Below, piece by piece: positions 24,501 to 36,476 of a DNA stretch of 64,000 nucleotides (position 1 is its first letter; the number at the start of each line of letters is the position of its first letter). Both the position numbers and the translations under genes were made by a program. The stretch covers positions 111,767,057-111,831,056 of the forward strand of contig JALGPY010000001.1 of the NCBI GenBank assembly GCA_023055425.1. The letters are read 5' to 3'. This DNA comes from Linanthus parryae (Eukaryota > Streptophyta > Magnoliopsida > Ericales > Polemoniaceae). A model generated the notes under the pieces. The model was not told where the DNA came from, searched no databases, and saw only the letters and a program-made list of their open reading frames with translations.

Positions 24501-27500
24501 TAGACGTTCCAAACCGAAATTAACATTCCTGTATAATGTGTATGTGCCTAAACAAAATATTATTCCATCTATCATAAGTACCATCTGGGAGACGTAAATG
24601 AACAAATGCACCATAGTCCTCAACAGATCCCACCCTTCCTTCAAAAATATCACCGACATTGACTAGTTGAGAAAATTTCGACCACTCAGCTTCCTTTTCT
24701 GAGAATATCAGTTTCTTGCCCTCCTGCTCTGCTTGAATAACCTACAAAAGTAAGAAAGATGAACATGTGCATTTCAAATATTAACGTAGGTGGTTCATGA
24801 ATACCTAAATAGTGTTTCTTGATTTGAGAATGAGCAAATAGTAGGAGACAAATCAGAGATGGGACGGGAGACCAACAAGCATTTTCCTTGTTTAACTAGG
24901 CTTGCAACAAGGATCAAGGCCGTGTAGTTCCACCTGTCCAATGTCATTTGCTCACTAGGGTTTAATTTGACTAAGTCTCGTCTCATTGTGTCTGCCCAGA
25001 TTTGTCTTAGTATCCAACTCTTGTGACTACCACAGTTGATCAGCACCCTGCCACTTCTCCTCAATGGTGTATCCAAGGGCCTATGATGACCAAGCCACCT
25101 CAAGCAATTCTCTCTCATTTGTCTTTTATTGGTACAATGTGTAGCTTCTGTCTAATTGCCTATCCAATATTCTCTAGTTACACCATTCATCCACCTTAGC
25201 ATTCACATTTCTGCTACACCAATTTTCTTTTACTTCTTCTTAATCCCCCAACACTCAGGTCCATGAATAAAAGGGGGTCCTTCAACGATTCTAAAAATTT
25301 ACACATCAACCTAGTCGGGACCCTGCAGTTAGAACACTTCAGATGCACTCCTCCGCACTTCTCTTAACCTGTGGGAGACATCCTCGTATATCTTCCATCA
25401 TTACATATAAGTGACGTAAGATATCAAAAGTAATACTTCTTTGACACCTCTTGCCCACAATTTGTTATGCACATGGAAGAGAATTTAAACAATAAATAAT
25501 ATGAAAAAGGCTTTCAAACTCATTACTCAACTAACGCACTAACCCTCTTAAGAAAGCGTAGTGTATATTCACATTTGCACATCTTACCTCAATGCAGGCA
25601 ATACTAGACAACAGAAGAACTTAATTGGAAATAAAGCATGATAAATTAATAAGAGGAGAATCCAGATATCTAATATCTTTAGATTCGCAGGGGAAAAAAT
25701 GTCGAAAGCCTAAAAGGATGTAATCCTCATGCAAGAGGAAATACTCTCCCCTTCATAAGATAAAATAATGTTGTTTGAACAGTTCACAAGAACATACTTC
25801 TCCAATCGTTGCCGTAAAAAAGCCTGAAGAAATTCGGAATGATGAGGACTCTGGAACAGAGTGTCAGAGTTCCGGATAAAAATTTACATGTATGGTAGTG
25901 GTAATAGTTAATACGTCAGGAGCATACACTAAATTAAGAGCAGTGCCTTCTTCATAGAAAAAAGCAAAAGAGTAACTCCATATACAGGGAAAAGAAAACT
26001 TGTACTTAATATATCTTCAAATTCACATGTGCTACTTCGTCTGTTTGTGTCTAAAAGTAATTTCATCTTAATCTTGTACCTTCTTTGGCAAAATAATACA
26101 GCAAAGGATAAATATAGTTGAGAATTATAATTTGTCCCACATCGGGATAACCATAATTCATCCCACTTTGGGATTTTGTAAGTTATGACTGCACTTAGTA
26201 AGATCCTGGGTAAACCCCCTCACTGTCAATTGATTTTGAGGTGGAAACCCAGGTTTCTTAGTAATATGGTATCAGAGCTTATGCTGGTTTGTCTTAAATC
26301 TACTACTGTCTGTTTCTGTTTGGCACACTGCGCGTACGGCGGTGTGTACATCAGGATTTCGCAAGTTATATATGTTCTTAATAAGATCCTCGATAGCACC
26401 CTTCATTGCCAATTAGTTTTGAGGTGGAACCCCAGGTTTCTTAATACACAGACACACACATACCATTTAGTTCACCTAAAATATCCCACCTTCCAAGAGT
26501 TCAAAGAAAATTTAGAGTGTGTTTGGGTACCTAGTTTTTCGATTATTATTTAAACTACTTTTTGAATTATGTGGCTAGGATGAAGAAAGAAAAGGAAGAT
26601 CTCTATTGGTCCCAGCCACACAATTTAAAAGTTGGATTCAACTTTAAACTAAAATCTAGCTATCCGACACACCCATAGAACTGACCCTTTTGGTCAAGCC
26701 CACAAAAACTTACCTATGACACTCGTTTTGTTTACCCACAATAATACCGCTCTATTATCTCAAAAAATAAAATAAAATAAAATAAAATAAAATAAAATAA
26801 AATAAAATAAAATAAAATAAAATAAAATAAAATAAAATAAAATAAAATAAAATAAAATAAAATAAAATAAAATAAAATAAAATAAAATAAAATAAAATAA
26901 ACAGCTCTGACATTCACGTCATATCAACTTCTGGTTCTTTAAGTAACCTTGACGTCAATAAATTCTAGTAAAATATTATTCCTGCCCATGCATTTTGGAC
27001 GGCTACCAGAGCATGCTTCTTGAATAGAAATCGGCCAAGTGACCTTAGACTAGTATGAAACGTGCTAGAATCTGACTCAGTAATATAAGCAAACCAAGGA
27101 ATTGAGTACCTTGACGGAAATAACAGAACCAATTAAAGCTCTTCCGATCTCTTGGATGGCTTTGTCTGGTTCTACATGAAATGAAACAGAGAAAACACAA
27201 GTCAGTAAACAACGGACAGGGCTCGTAACTCGATTCACCTTATTTTGACACTATGAGCACCTAAACAAGACATGGCAAGCTTCTACTTTAGAAAACGAAG
27301 TGAAGAGACGCATCGGCCAGTCATTCTTCACTATAAGAATTAAGCATGAAAATAGCTAGTGGACATATCAGTTCTGGTGGATATTCATAGTCATTACAAA
27401 ATCACATAATGGTCCAAAACCAATATTTCAAAGACCACCAGAAACAGCATAAGATTATAAAGGATAGTTGCCTTCCATAGTAGAATGAAGCACATAAACG

Positions 27501-30500
27501 TGACATCATTTATCGGCACCTCGTATTACAGAACCAACTGATTCCTACAATTTTTATTTTGGTTTCATATCTAAATCAAGAAGGAAGAAAATAAAAGCAG
27601 ATCAGTAATATCTAAATGTGTGAAATGAACGAAGTATATACTTCGAAATATGGACATCGTAATGAGTAATATTTTCATTAGTATATAACTGCACCTGATG
27701 ACCTTTTTACTGTGGGATGATCACTGAGTTAGGTGTTATACACACAAGGGTTTAAGTCAGTATAAGCAGGAGATACTCTCTCACAACATATTCTCCCAAA
27801 CTATATATGCCTCCTCATTGCTCCTCCTACAAAGCCTGTGCCTTATCAGGAGGACTGCATGCGCAAGGATAACATTCACCCAAGTGGATCAGTGCAAGCA
27901 TGGACTGATCATCCAGTCATGAGTAGATGCAAATGGAGCATAAGTTAAATACACTTTAACCAATTTGATAGCGACATAATTGGCTACTTCCACAGGCCGC
28001 CTATACCCTTCTGCTCCCTCGGCTATTGTCAATGTTTAAAGTGCTGAACTTCAAAGCCAAGTACGGAAAAAGAGTCCCTAATGGAAACTAAATCCATCAC
28101 CGACAGAGACGAACTTGTGAAACCATATTTGTCACTGTGCCGCCCAGCTGTCTAACTGATGTCAAGCGCATATAGGACTTGGAATAGCATTTTCCAGATG
28201 CTTTTTTCCTTTTGGAGCTTGTACCCGTGGCTTCTGGTTTGAAATGGGTTCTTTGTGGAAGAGTTCTGCTAGTTTCAATGGCCTTAGCCCAGGGTTGGAA
28301 TTCGATCTTCTTAGATTATTGTGACGTAACAAATTCCGTGTTTGCTTTTCTCACGTGCTTCATCTATATGGAGAGGAACCTGAGTACTTTTGATGAGCCA
28401 AAGAGATTTTTCAGCATATTCAGTGCACCTTGTCAGCATTATAGTTGCTTTGGAGGAGGCATGTTCTTTACTATTGCTCAATAAGCAGTTGAACTTCCTC
28501 AAGTTTCATTTTCGTTCACTTTTTCTATCGAACTGTTCAATTTGTTAGAGACAATACAGATGAAATTCTACGAATTCTACGACTGGATAACATTTTTTAT
28601 ACACTTCTTACTCTTTCTAATGAAGTCAGAAGTCCTATTATTTATCAAAGAAGACAAATAAGCTTTTGTGGGTAATAGCTTATGTTGGATGTAACTTATA
28701 AGATGCTGGATGATGGTGAATACTGTCAAATACTCAGTGAATGGGGTACGACATGATTAAAGCTAGATCTTATGGGTAATGGGTATGATGTCGCCAAAAT
28801 AGGACTGTAGTTATCCCTTTGTTTGTTTTTTTCTTTTTGGTGAGTTGCCACTGTATAGCATGATCATAAGTATTATGGAACCCATTTGCACCAGAATGTT
28901 TTCTTCATAGACATTTAACCACTTTCTAGTAAGACCGTCATATTCATATGTGAACAGTCTATCGAGTTTCTTGGGTGGCAGGAGTGTTTCTCTATTTTCC
29001 ATGTATCACACAACAGAGAAAATCGTTCAGGCATCAAGATCATTCTATGCAAGTTCAGTCAGTAGCAAACTTAAATACGGAAAGGATAACTTCGAATGGT
29101 AAGATAAGGAATAAGGAGAAAATCATCAAAAGCAACCAAACTGACTAACAGCGAAACATCTTTACTAGGGATCAAAGCATAAGAAGAGAGAGATAGAGTA
29201 GATGAAAGAAGCATCATAAAGCTAATACCTCTACATGAACGAGCAGGGCTGATCTGTGGATATGGGAGAAAACCAACAAGTGAACAAAACCGGATGATCA
29301 AACCTCCACCATTGGAGTTTTCAACCCTCCCTTCAAAGATGGATCCTCTTTCTTTGTAGGAACTCGCTGTCTTCCAATCAGCAGATCTCTACTTCTTTGC
29401 AGAAGCCAAATGTTAATTTAGTGTGAGCATTTCAATCTAAATAGTAAATCACGTATACGCTCAAACATAAACATACATGGAGATATGCAGATATCCATAA
29501 AGAACACCGACCTAACTTTTGCCAACCCAAAGGAATGGAAGACAATAAATTTTCGCTCCTACAGGTTATAAAGCAGCATTCCAAACACATGGATGACATT
29601 GCATCGCCGCAATGCTTTGTTCTATGACTAGAGATACGGGTCATGTGCATCAATACAATGACATATAATGGAGGTTAAACACCTCGTTTAACAGGAGATA
29701 AACTTATTTCCTTCATTCTCTACAGTTTAAAAGGTCACTCTTTCTGCCCCGTGTAATGGAAGCAATCATATCAAGGTAGACAAATGGCCTTGTTTGGGGA
29801 CAGAGGTATCTCCGATTTTTAGAATATGATTTTTCGAGATGTGAACTCCTGTTTGAGAGCTTTGATACCAGTTTGTTATAACCTGGAGGTATTCGAGCAA
29901 GAACACGAAACGAAAACAAGAACGAGACATATATTTAATGTGGTTCACTAAAGAATTCGTAATGAACCCGCTAGCTACCTTCACGACCAGAACCCAATAT
30001 TTTATTGAGAAAAGAACCTGATTACAATGCACGGGCTGACCCTAAACACCCACCCGAACACACACTACAAAACCTCTCAAAATCACCAACACTCAAACCC
30101 CAAACCTGTGAGCTTACTGTACGTGTGTGTGTGTTGACTATACAAACCAAAGCTATGCCTTATATATTGCCCGTGCCACTCACCGCCCCAACAAAGTAGG
30201 AAGAATGACTTTGACTAATTTTGTTTCCATAAATGCCTTTGACTTGTTTTACCTAGACCCCAAGTTATTACCAAGTTTATTCATGGTCACATATTCTAAC
30301 ACTCTCTTCATTTCAACCACATGTTTAAGAACATGATTTTAAAAATCGCACATATACCCGGTCCCCAAAAACACCCTTATGTAGGCAAACAATGACAATG
30401 AGATTTCACGGACTGTTTTTTAGTAAGGGTAGAAAATTTAACATATAAAATCACACTCAAAAGGATAGACATGCTCAATGGATTAACCAATGCACAACCA

Positions 30501-30870
30501 AATAAACTATTCCTCTTTGTGCCCCAATACTTTCTCAATTTCTGTGGAGCTTCCGCAACCCAATACATGAAAACACAAACGGGAGAAAGCTAGCAAGGAA
30601 TGGGATTGGGAGAAATGAAACACACACCCGTGCTAGAGACTCGTCGACGATGCCCTCAACGGCGGCAGAAATCGGCGGTTGATCGACGGCGGATTGCGTT
30701 CCGACATCGCCGGACGCGGAGACCTTGGCAGCGTGAAATTGGCGCCTGGTTTTGGAGGGGGAAGTGCGGTAGGGAAGATGAAGGGTGGTGGTGTCGCCGG
30801 TGAGGAGATGGGAGAAGAAAGCGAGGCCCGGCGGTGCTGATCCTAATGCTGCCGCTGCTGAAATCGCCAT
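19206..30870 (-). CDS. SRRP1: Chloroplast S1-domain RNA-binding protein, SRRP1 homologue (10 exons)
   Basis: I traced ten exons on the minus strand: 30870-30628, 29388-29229, 27171-27110, 24741-24582, 24495-24375, 22205-22124, 22029-21926, 19973-19895, 19812-19762 and 19289-19206. All introns are GT-AG, every phase joins, and the sum is 1146 bases (381 residues plus stop). The N-terminus (MAISAAAALGSAPPGL, Ser/Thr/Arg-rich, few acidic residues) looks like a chloroplast transit peptide. S1 fold 1 spans about residues 96-170, including FEGRVENSNGGG and VGFLPYP. S1 fold 2 spans about 185-263, including VGDIFEGRVGSVEDYGAFV, LTGLVHVSEVSWD and EKSRITLSIKQLEEDP. The C-terminus has RQGFEKRVVSQDLQLWLSN and ends HVLERVP. 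The match is to Arabidopsis At3g23700, known to bind RNA in plastids and linked to ABA response in seedlings. Orthology is from memory of the family; exon structure is read directly. Confidence 0.92.
19700..19758. repeat. Compound (GT)n(GA)n microsatellite at the intron 9 donor of SRRP1
   Basis: An uninterrupted GT tract is followed by a GA tract. On the gene strand it is (TC)n(AC)n and begins four bases inside intron 9, directly after GTCC, so the donor sits at the edge of a length-variable repeat. Confidence 0.9.
20157..20183 (+). repeat. Inverted 27-bp copy of the SRRP1 exon 8 end
   Basis: These 27 bases are identical to the reverse complement of 19894-19920, which is the last 26 bases of exon 8 plus the first intron base. 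The two arms lie 236 bp apart and span the rest of exon 8 and the intron 7 acceptor. Confidence 0.85.
20180..20373. repeat. Tandem duplication, two 97-bp units
   Basis: Units 20180-20276 and 20277-20373 both begin AATGAAAATCAACAACTAAA and differ at one base that I can see (CCAGTGAC against CCACTGAC). They lie in SRRP1 intron 7, overlapping the end of the inverted exon copy. Confidence 0.9.
20436..20587. mobile_element. 152-bp foldback MITE in SRRP1 intron 7
   Basis: Long terminal inverted repeats of about 65 bases start CTCTGTTTGGATGAGCTAG on the left, with the inverse AGCTCATCCAAACAGAG on the right, so the element folds almost end to end. No coding capacity. Target duplication is not clear. 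Confidence 0.8.
21054..21091. repeat. A38 homopolymer
   Basis: A continuous A tract followed by CAAACAAAC units, in SRRP1 intron 7. On the gene strand it is a T tract. A second tract of 34 A lies at 21557-21590. Confidence 0.95.
23341..23560. mobile_element. Stowaway-like MITE in SRRP1 intron 5
   Basis: The left end CTCCATCCGTCC follows a TA; the right end GGGCGGAGTGAG is followed one base later by TA. These ends match the Stowaway (Tc1/mariner) pattern CTCCCTCCGTCCC with TA target duplication. About 220 bp, non-coding. Confidence 0.75.
24830..25240 (-). pseudogene. LINE reverse-transcriptase C-terminal fragment in SRRP1 intron 3
   Basis: Minus-strand translation contains MLRWMNGVTRENIG, then MRENCLRWLGHHRPLDTPLRR, then a stretch with DLVKLNPSEQMTLDRW. 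The R-x-RWxGH core and a following DLxxLNxxxxxxxDRxxW block are characteristic of the end of plant L1-type LINE ORF2 proteins. One stop and frame changes are present. It inserted within the intron in the same direction as the gene. Confidence 0.75.
26115..26460 (+). repeat. TRIM-like LTR remnant with primer-binding-site motif
   Basis: Sequence beginning TTGAGAATTATAATTTGTCCCACATCGG-like words runs to TTTTGAGGTGGAAACCCAGG and then TATGGTATCAGAGC (about 26266), an initiator-Met-type primer binding site. A second diverged copy of the TAAGATCCT...GGTTTCTTA block follows at about 26380-26440. This looks like a small non-autonomous LTR element in SRRP1 intron 3. Confidence 0.55.
26762..26900. repeat. 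(AAAAT)n microsatellite, about 27 units
   Basis: A nearly perfect pentanucleotide array in SRRP1 intron 3. It is missing from the duplicate at the window start. Confidence 0.97.
29874..30301 (-). repeat. LTR remnant (428 bp) in SRRP1 intron 1
   Basis: The + strand reads TGTTATAACCTGG to ATATTCTAACA. On the minus strand the LTR end AACA is followed by AACTGGTATCAAAGCTC, a primer-binding-site-like sequence, and about 100 further bases of possible internal region. So it is an LTR plus a bit of leader from a minus-strand retroelement, not a clean solo LTR. Confidence 0.6.
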
Positions 30871-30942
30871 TTTGTTTCGAGAGAGAAGAGGGTGTGGTGT
30901 GGCAGTTGGTTAAGTGGACTTGGTTGGTTTCAGCTGACGTGT

Positions 30943-30951
30943 TGTTTATAG
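30943..30951 (-). promoter_or_regulatory. Candidate TATA box of SRRP1
   Basis: On the minus strand CTATAAAC lies about 75 bases before the SRRP1 start codon (30870), implying a 5' UTR of roughly 45 bases rich in CTCTTCTCTCTCG. The start context is AAACAAAATGGCG. An ACGT core (CACGTCAG) lies just downstream of the TATA box. This is a pattern match only. Confidence 0.45.
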
Positions 30952-31403
30952 ATAACGCAACACCCCCACCCACACTTCCGATAGAATTGATCGTCCGCAA
31001 CACAACATATATCTTTCTTTTTTTACTTAAGGCTCATTCATTCATTCGTCCTTGGAGAAACTTCTAATATTGGGATTATTTTATTATCAGTTAAAAATTA
31101 TTTATAATTTGATGAAAATTTAATATTTTTATTTTAGATATTGTAAAAATTTATTTAGTGCTCCAATATTGTTAGTTAAATGATTAGTTAAATAACACGT
31201 GGTACATTCTTAATAATTTTTGTATGAGAATTTTAAGAAATTCAGGACATAACCGCTAAGAACATGGGTAAACAAAATATGAAGTTATTTATCCGGCTCG
31301 TTAAAAGTAGTGAGCGGGATAATTATCCGCTAAAATAAAGAGCGTAGTAGAGAGCCTATTGGAGACAATATTGTTTCCATCTTATTTATATTTAAAAGAT
31401 AAC
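30952..31403. other. Upstream region of SRRP1, no gene recognised
   Basis: AT-rich intergenic DNA between the SRRP1 promoter and the left LTR of the nested copia complex. No open frame with protein character. Confidence 0.5.
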
Positions 31404-31589
31404 TGTCATATAAATAACTTATTGGAGATGCTCTAATATCCATCACATGTTGTCAGCTCATTTATATATTGTTATTAGTCCATTAGCGCACTCTAATGCC
31501 TATATAAAGAGGCTTATGGTCTCCCTACATCTTGTCTCTCTTACTATCTCTCTTATTTCTCATCTCTCGTCTTCTTTCAGTTCACAACA
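31404..31589 (+). repeat. Left LTR of the non-coding copia-like element
   Basis: Shares with the right LTR the blocks ATTGTTATTAG, CTAATGCCTATATAAAGAG (a TATA box) and TCTCCCTACATCTTGTCTC, and ends TTCACAACA. It has an internal deletion of about 30 bp relative to the right copy. The first 25 bases are poorly conserved, so the start is approximate. Confidence 0.75.
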
Positions 31590-31762
31590 CCTTAACAGCA
31601 CGATAACGCTCAATAGAGTAACAAGTAAGATAAGTATGGATGAACATGTATAAATTCGTGAGAAATTTTTTTATTTTTCTTTCGAAATATGGATGGTCAT
31701 ACGAAAATTATAATTCGTTCTTGATTATCTTTATTATATTTCAATTATCAACGTGCCATGTG

Positions 31763-32732
31763 TTGGTGAAACACACTAAAAATAATGATTTTAGTAGGGA
31801 AAATTTGATTAACAGAACATGACCAAGAAGATAGAGAAAGCAAATCATGAAGGCAAATAACAAAGAAATTAGATACTGTACGAAAGAAAAGAAGGAACAG
31901 TTCATACCTCTGTTCACGATGGAACAGGTAATACACGAACGCAGCTGAGTCGCCAGGTCTTGCGAAGAAGGCCTGACTGCTCTTGAAGAAATAATCGCCC
32001 CCACTTACGCTGTATTGGGATCCGGCGATGATCCTTCCAGGATAAAACAGCTCTGATCCTCTTCGTTACAGCAGCGATGAAGATCACTTCGACTCGCACC
32101 TCAGTTCGCCAGAGAGAGCAGAGAATTCTGTATGGAGAGATGAACCAGAGAGAAAAACGTCCAACAGTCAATAAAACGATTGACTATCTCAATAAGATTC
32201 ATCCGTCAGTTTTTGGTAAAACTGATCAATCTAATTGATTGACAATCAATCCGTTTTAATGACCATTAATCCCACGGTCAAAACAGTTAATTTGAATTAA
32301 TCACCTATTAAAACTGGTGAGTAATAAAAATTAGTTGTAGCATAACCTCTCGCCGGGTCGCCTCGCGTACGCGAGACGCCGAGACATTTCGCCCAAATCG
32401 CCCTTCGACCCGACCCGACCCGACCCGACCCGGTCCGGTCCGGTCTGGTCCGACCCGACCCGAGTCGAGTCGAGGCGAGGCGTGGCGAGGCGAGGCGAGG
32501 CGAGGCGGCGGCGGCGCGTGTGTGTGTGTGTGCGCGAGGCACAGAATAACACCCATGGCTCTCCACACACCTTAGTAGTTATACACTACCCTTGTGTGTG
32601 AAACCAAATATACCCACCTACCACCACTTTGAGCAACAATGTGGGACAAATAACTCTCTCTTGGTTTCAAGCTTCTTCAAGCTACCAAGAACACCACCAT
32701 TTCTCTATGGATTTAACATCCAATTTCCAACA
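31763..32732 (-). repeat. 3' LTR of the minus-strand copia element
   Basis: Runs from TGTTGGTGAAAC to ATTTCCAACA on the plus strand. Preceded on the element strand by the polypurine tract TTTGTGGGGGAT (32733-32744). Nearly identical to the 5' LTR apart from scattered substitutions and a longer GC-rich pentamer tract. Confidence 0.95.
32400..32540. repeat. GC-rich pentanucleotide tract in the copia LTR
   Basis: Successive runs of CGACC, GGTCC, GAGTC and GAGGC units pass into GGC and then GT repeats. The matching tract in the other LTR (about 38050-38140) is about 40 bp shorter. All three minus frames stay open only because of the repeat. Confidence 0.9.
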
Positions 32733-33260
32733 ATCCCCCACAAATCCATGCAGAAATGCATTCAGAATTCTCATCATGACTTGTTATTCAGAGTCGGTAC
32801 CCTTCCGGGTTTGAACCCTCCTAAGTCCTCTACTTCGATGATTACCGGATTAAGATGGAATATTTCACCTTGAATCTTTATCCGTAAGGTGTAATCATAC
32901 TCCATAGACGACGACAAGTCAAAGGCTATGGTGCCAATCTACGGCTTTGAGACATTAACGGTCCTGTCTCGATCCTGTTCGTCGAATGTTTCAAGGAATA
33001 ACCCTTTCCTCTAATTGCGACCGCACAATTACATTCGCTTAGCTGGGCATCTCCAGAGATGACTGCCATCATCTCGTCAAAATGACTTGACCCCATTCAG
33101 AGTTAGAATAACTCTTGCTACACTGGCAGAAACAGTACCTTTTTAGGTTTACAGGGGATAGACTCCGATACAAATGTATCATCTATGTAGCAAAGGTACT
33201 ACCAGTTCATCCTAACAGCTTGTTATTACCACATTGAATACACTTTTGAGGGATCTCCTC

Positions 33261-36200
33261 TCATGTGTATTGGGTTCCCACTGTTGATGAACTACGATGG
33301 GTTGTCAGTCCCATCCCCAACCTCGACTTAAGGACCACTGCAGGTTCCAGTCCTTTAGTCAAAGGATCAGCTGTATTATTCTGAGTTCCTATGAACTCTA
33401 CAGCTATAATCCTATCAGACACCAAACCCCTTATAGACTTTAGTCTAACTTGGATGTGTCTCCTTGTTTTAGCATTATACTTTTTACTGCTAATCTTGTC
33501 GATAGTCGTCCGACTATCACAATGAATAGCAATAGCAGGAAGCGGTTTGCTTACTACAGGTAAGGCGGACATAAGTCCGTGTAACCATTCAGCCTCCGTC
33601 CCCGTGGCATCAAGCGCACACAACTCAGCCTCAAAAGTAGACCGAGTTACTATCGTCTGTTTGGTCGACTTCCAGGATATTGCTCCACCAGCCAAGGTGA
33701 ACACATATCCAGTCACTCCATTGGAACCAGACTTCTTAGCTATCCAACTTGCATCACTGTACCCCTCAAGTACACCAGGAAACCTCCTATAGTGTAAAAT
33801 TAGGTACATTGTGCCTTTCAGATATCTAAGCACTCTATCAAGAGCATCCCAATGAGTTCTGTTTGGACAGCTCGTATATCTAGCCAACTTAGACACATAA
33901 TATGAAATATCTGGTCTAGTACAGTTAGCAAGATATTGCAAACTCCCAATAATCTGGAATACCTTAATTGAGACACAGGTACACCTGAAGAATTCTTGAC
34001 TAAGGCAACTTTAGAATCATATGGTGTACTAGCGATTCTACACTGCGAATAACCTATTTCTCAAGTATAGATTTCTCTATGTAATGAGACTGAGATAAGG
34101 TTATTCCCTCAGCTGACTGAGTCAACTTCAGTCCAAGAATCACACTAGCCTCACCCATGTCTTTCATCTCAAAATGCCTCTTCAAGAAAGCTTTCGTCTC
34201 ATTAATAATCTCAATATTGGTTCCAAACAACAAAATATCATCCACATATAGGCATAAGATCACACATTCACTACCTTTAACTTTGGAGTAGACGCACTTG
34301 TCACTATCATTTATTATAAAACTGAATGGCAATACAGTTTCATCAAACTTTTTATGCCAATCCCTGGGAGCTTGTTTCAGGCCATAAAGAGACTTGATTA
34401 ACTTACATACTTTCCTTTCATTGCCTGATGCAACAAATCCCTCAACCTGATCCATATAAATCTCTTCTTCAAGATCACCATGAAGAAAAGTTGTCTTAAC
34501 ATCCATCTGATGGATGGTAAGACCATGGACAGAAGCCAATGCTATAAGCATTCGGATTGTTGTCATCCTTGCAACTGGAGAATATGTATCAAAGTAATCA
34601 ATGCCTTCCCTTTGCCTAAAACCCTTAGCCACCAGTCTAGCCTTGTACTTATCTATTGAATCGTCAGGGTTCAACTTCCTTTTAAAGATCCATATTCACC
34701 CGATCGTAGAACACCCAGGAGGGAGATCAACTAACTCCCATGTTCCATTAGAAACAATAGAGTCAATTTCACTCTTTATAGCGCCCTTCCAATGCCTAGA
34801 TTCCGAAGAATCCATAGCCTGCCGGAAAGTTAAAGGTTCGTCCTCGACATTGTAAGTGACAAAGTCACTTCCAAAATCCTTGACAACCTTAGCACGCTTA
34901 CTCCTTCTAGGTTCTTCTACCTCCTCAGGTACAGATCTACTACTTGATTTCGCCCCCACATTTGTTATCTTTTCCACATGATCAGGAATAGAACTAGATG
35001 TGTGAGGTGGATTATCATTAGTAGTATCTTGAGGTATACCAGTCTTCATGGATATACATCCTCAAAGAATGTAGCATCACGAAATTCAACTATCGTGTTA
35101 GCCACTATACCGTCTATGTCAGATTTTATCACTAAAAATCTCATAGCCGTAGTGGTTTCTCGATAGCCCAGAAAGATACAATCAATAGTCTTAGGACCTA
35201 GCTTCTTTCTCTTGTGTACATGTACAATTACCTTAGCATGGCACCCCCACACACGAAGATAATTAAGACTAGTCTTCCTGCCTTTCCATAACTCATAGGG
35301 TGTTTTCTCTTTGTGTTTCAGAGGGACTCTATTCAGAATATGGCAAGCCGTATTCAAAGCCTCTCCCCACATGTATTTAGGCAACCCAGAGTTTAAAAGC
35401 ATACTATTAATCATATCAGAAAAGGTTTTGTTCTTTCGTTCAGCAATCCCATTGGACTCAGGTGTGTGTGGAGGAGTAACTTCATGAACTATTCCATTGT
35501 TTGCACAAAATTCATCGAAAGCGTTACTCGTATACTCACCACCTCTATCGGATCTTAAACGCTTAAGTACCTTACCAGTTTGTGTTTCAACTTCAGTTTT
35601 ATAAACAATAAACTTACTAAGCGCTTCATCTTTATGTTTAAGCAAATAAACATAACAGTATCTACTACAATCATCTATAAAAGTAATGAAATATCTACAT
35701 TGGTCCTTTGTCAACACACCACCAAACTCACAAATGTCCGTGTGCACTAAATCTAACAAGTCTGAATCCCTTACAACACTATGAAAGGGTTTCCTTGTTT
35801 GTTTAGCAGACACACATACTTGACATATATAATTCTTTTCTATGGTGTGCTTTGGTATCAACTCTAAATTCATCATATTCTTTAGAGCACCAAAATTTAA
35901 ATGACCAAGTCTAGCATGCCACGAATTTGATGATTCAACACTATTAACAGAAGGAACAATACCATTAGCTAAATTTCCCAAAACGGGTTCAGCATTTATT
36001 ACAAATAAACCATTGGACAAATAGCCCTTGCCAAAGAAAGTACCAGTATGAATAAGGACTACTTTATTACATTTAAAAGAAATCTCAAAACCGCTAGCTA
36101 CTAAACGGCTGCCACTTATTATATTTCTACGAACAGAAGGAACATGATGCACTCTTGTCAGGGACAGGATACGACCCGAAGAAAACTTTAGGTCCATGTT

Positions 36201-36476
36201 TCCTAATCCAAGCACTTGTGCAGCATTCGCGTTCCCCATCGTCACTGTCATGCCACTACTCTGTTGATAAGATATAAATAAACTAATATCAGCACAAACA
36301 TGCACATTAGCTCCAGTATCAATCAACCATTCGTTAGACAGATATGTGGAAAATAGCTCAGGGTTGTAGGTAACATACCGGCCAATGCCGGTTTCAGAAG
36401 CAGAAGCTTCACCAACAACCATGTTCACCACAGCCTCACTCGTGGTTCCAAGCACCGTATTTGCTTGTGCTACCAC
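33261..36476 (-). pseudogene. Copia pol: protease, integrase, reverse transcriptase, RNase H
   Basis: A 476-codon open stretch (36476-35046) carries the protease core NEWLIDTGANVHVC, GAG-pre-integrase (WHARLGHLNFG), the zinc-binding H-C-C region and the integrase core (HTDICEFG, SDRGGEYTSN, PESNGIAERKN). A frameshift near 35046 joins to a 117-codon piece entering the reverse transcriptase. An in-frame TGA follows at about 34693. Then comes 34674-34054 with DTYSPVARMTTIR, QMDVKTTFLHG and LCLYVDDILLF, the catalytic Y-V-D-D. Two more frameshifts near 34055 and 33950 precede RNase H (33941-33261: YSDASWIAKK, FEAELCALDATG). Catalytic residues are largely intact, so inactivation is by frame lesions. 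Confidence 0.93.

Noticed and set aside
26732..26917. 61-codon minus frame
   Set aside because: It is a translation of the (AAAAT)n microsatellite.
28212..28484. 90-codon plus-strand frame inside SRRP1 intron 2
   Set aside because: No recognisable domain, no matching splice or codon signature, and it lies wholly in an intron.
30600..31067. Plus-strand and alternative minus-strand frames over SRRP1 exon 1
   Set aside because: Opposite-strand or off-frame readings of the GC-rich transit-peptide exon and 5' UTR.
32297..32570. Three overlapping minus frames of 79-89 codons (also near 38.0 kb)
   Set aside because: All frames stay open because of the pentamer repeat; composition is only Arg/Pro/Ser/Thr repeats.
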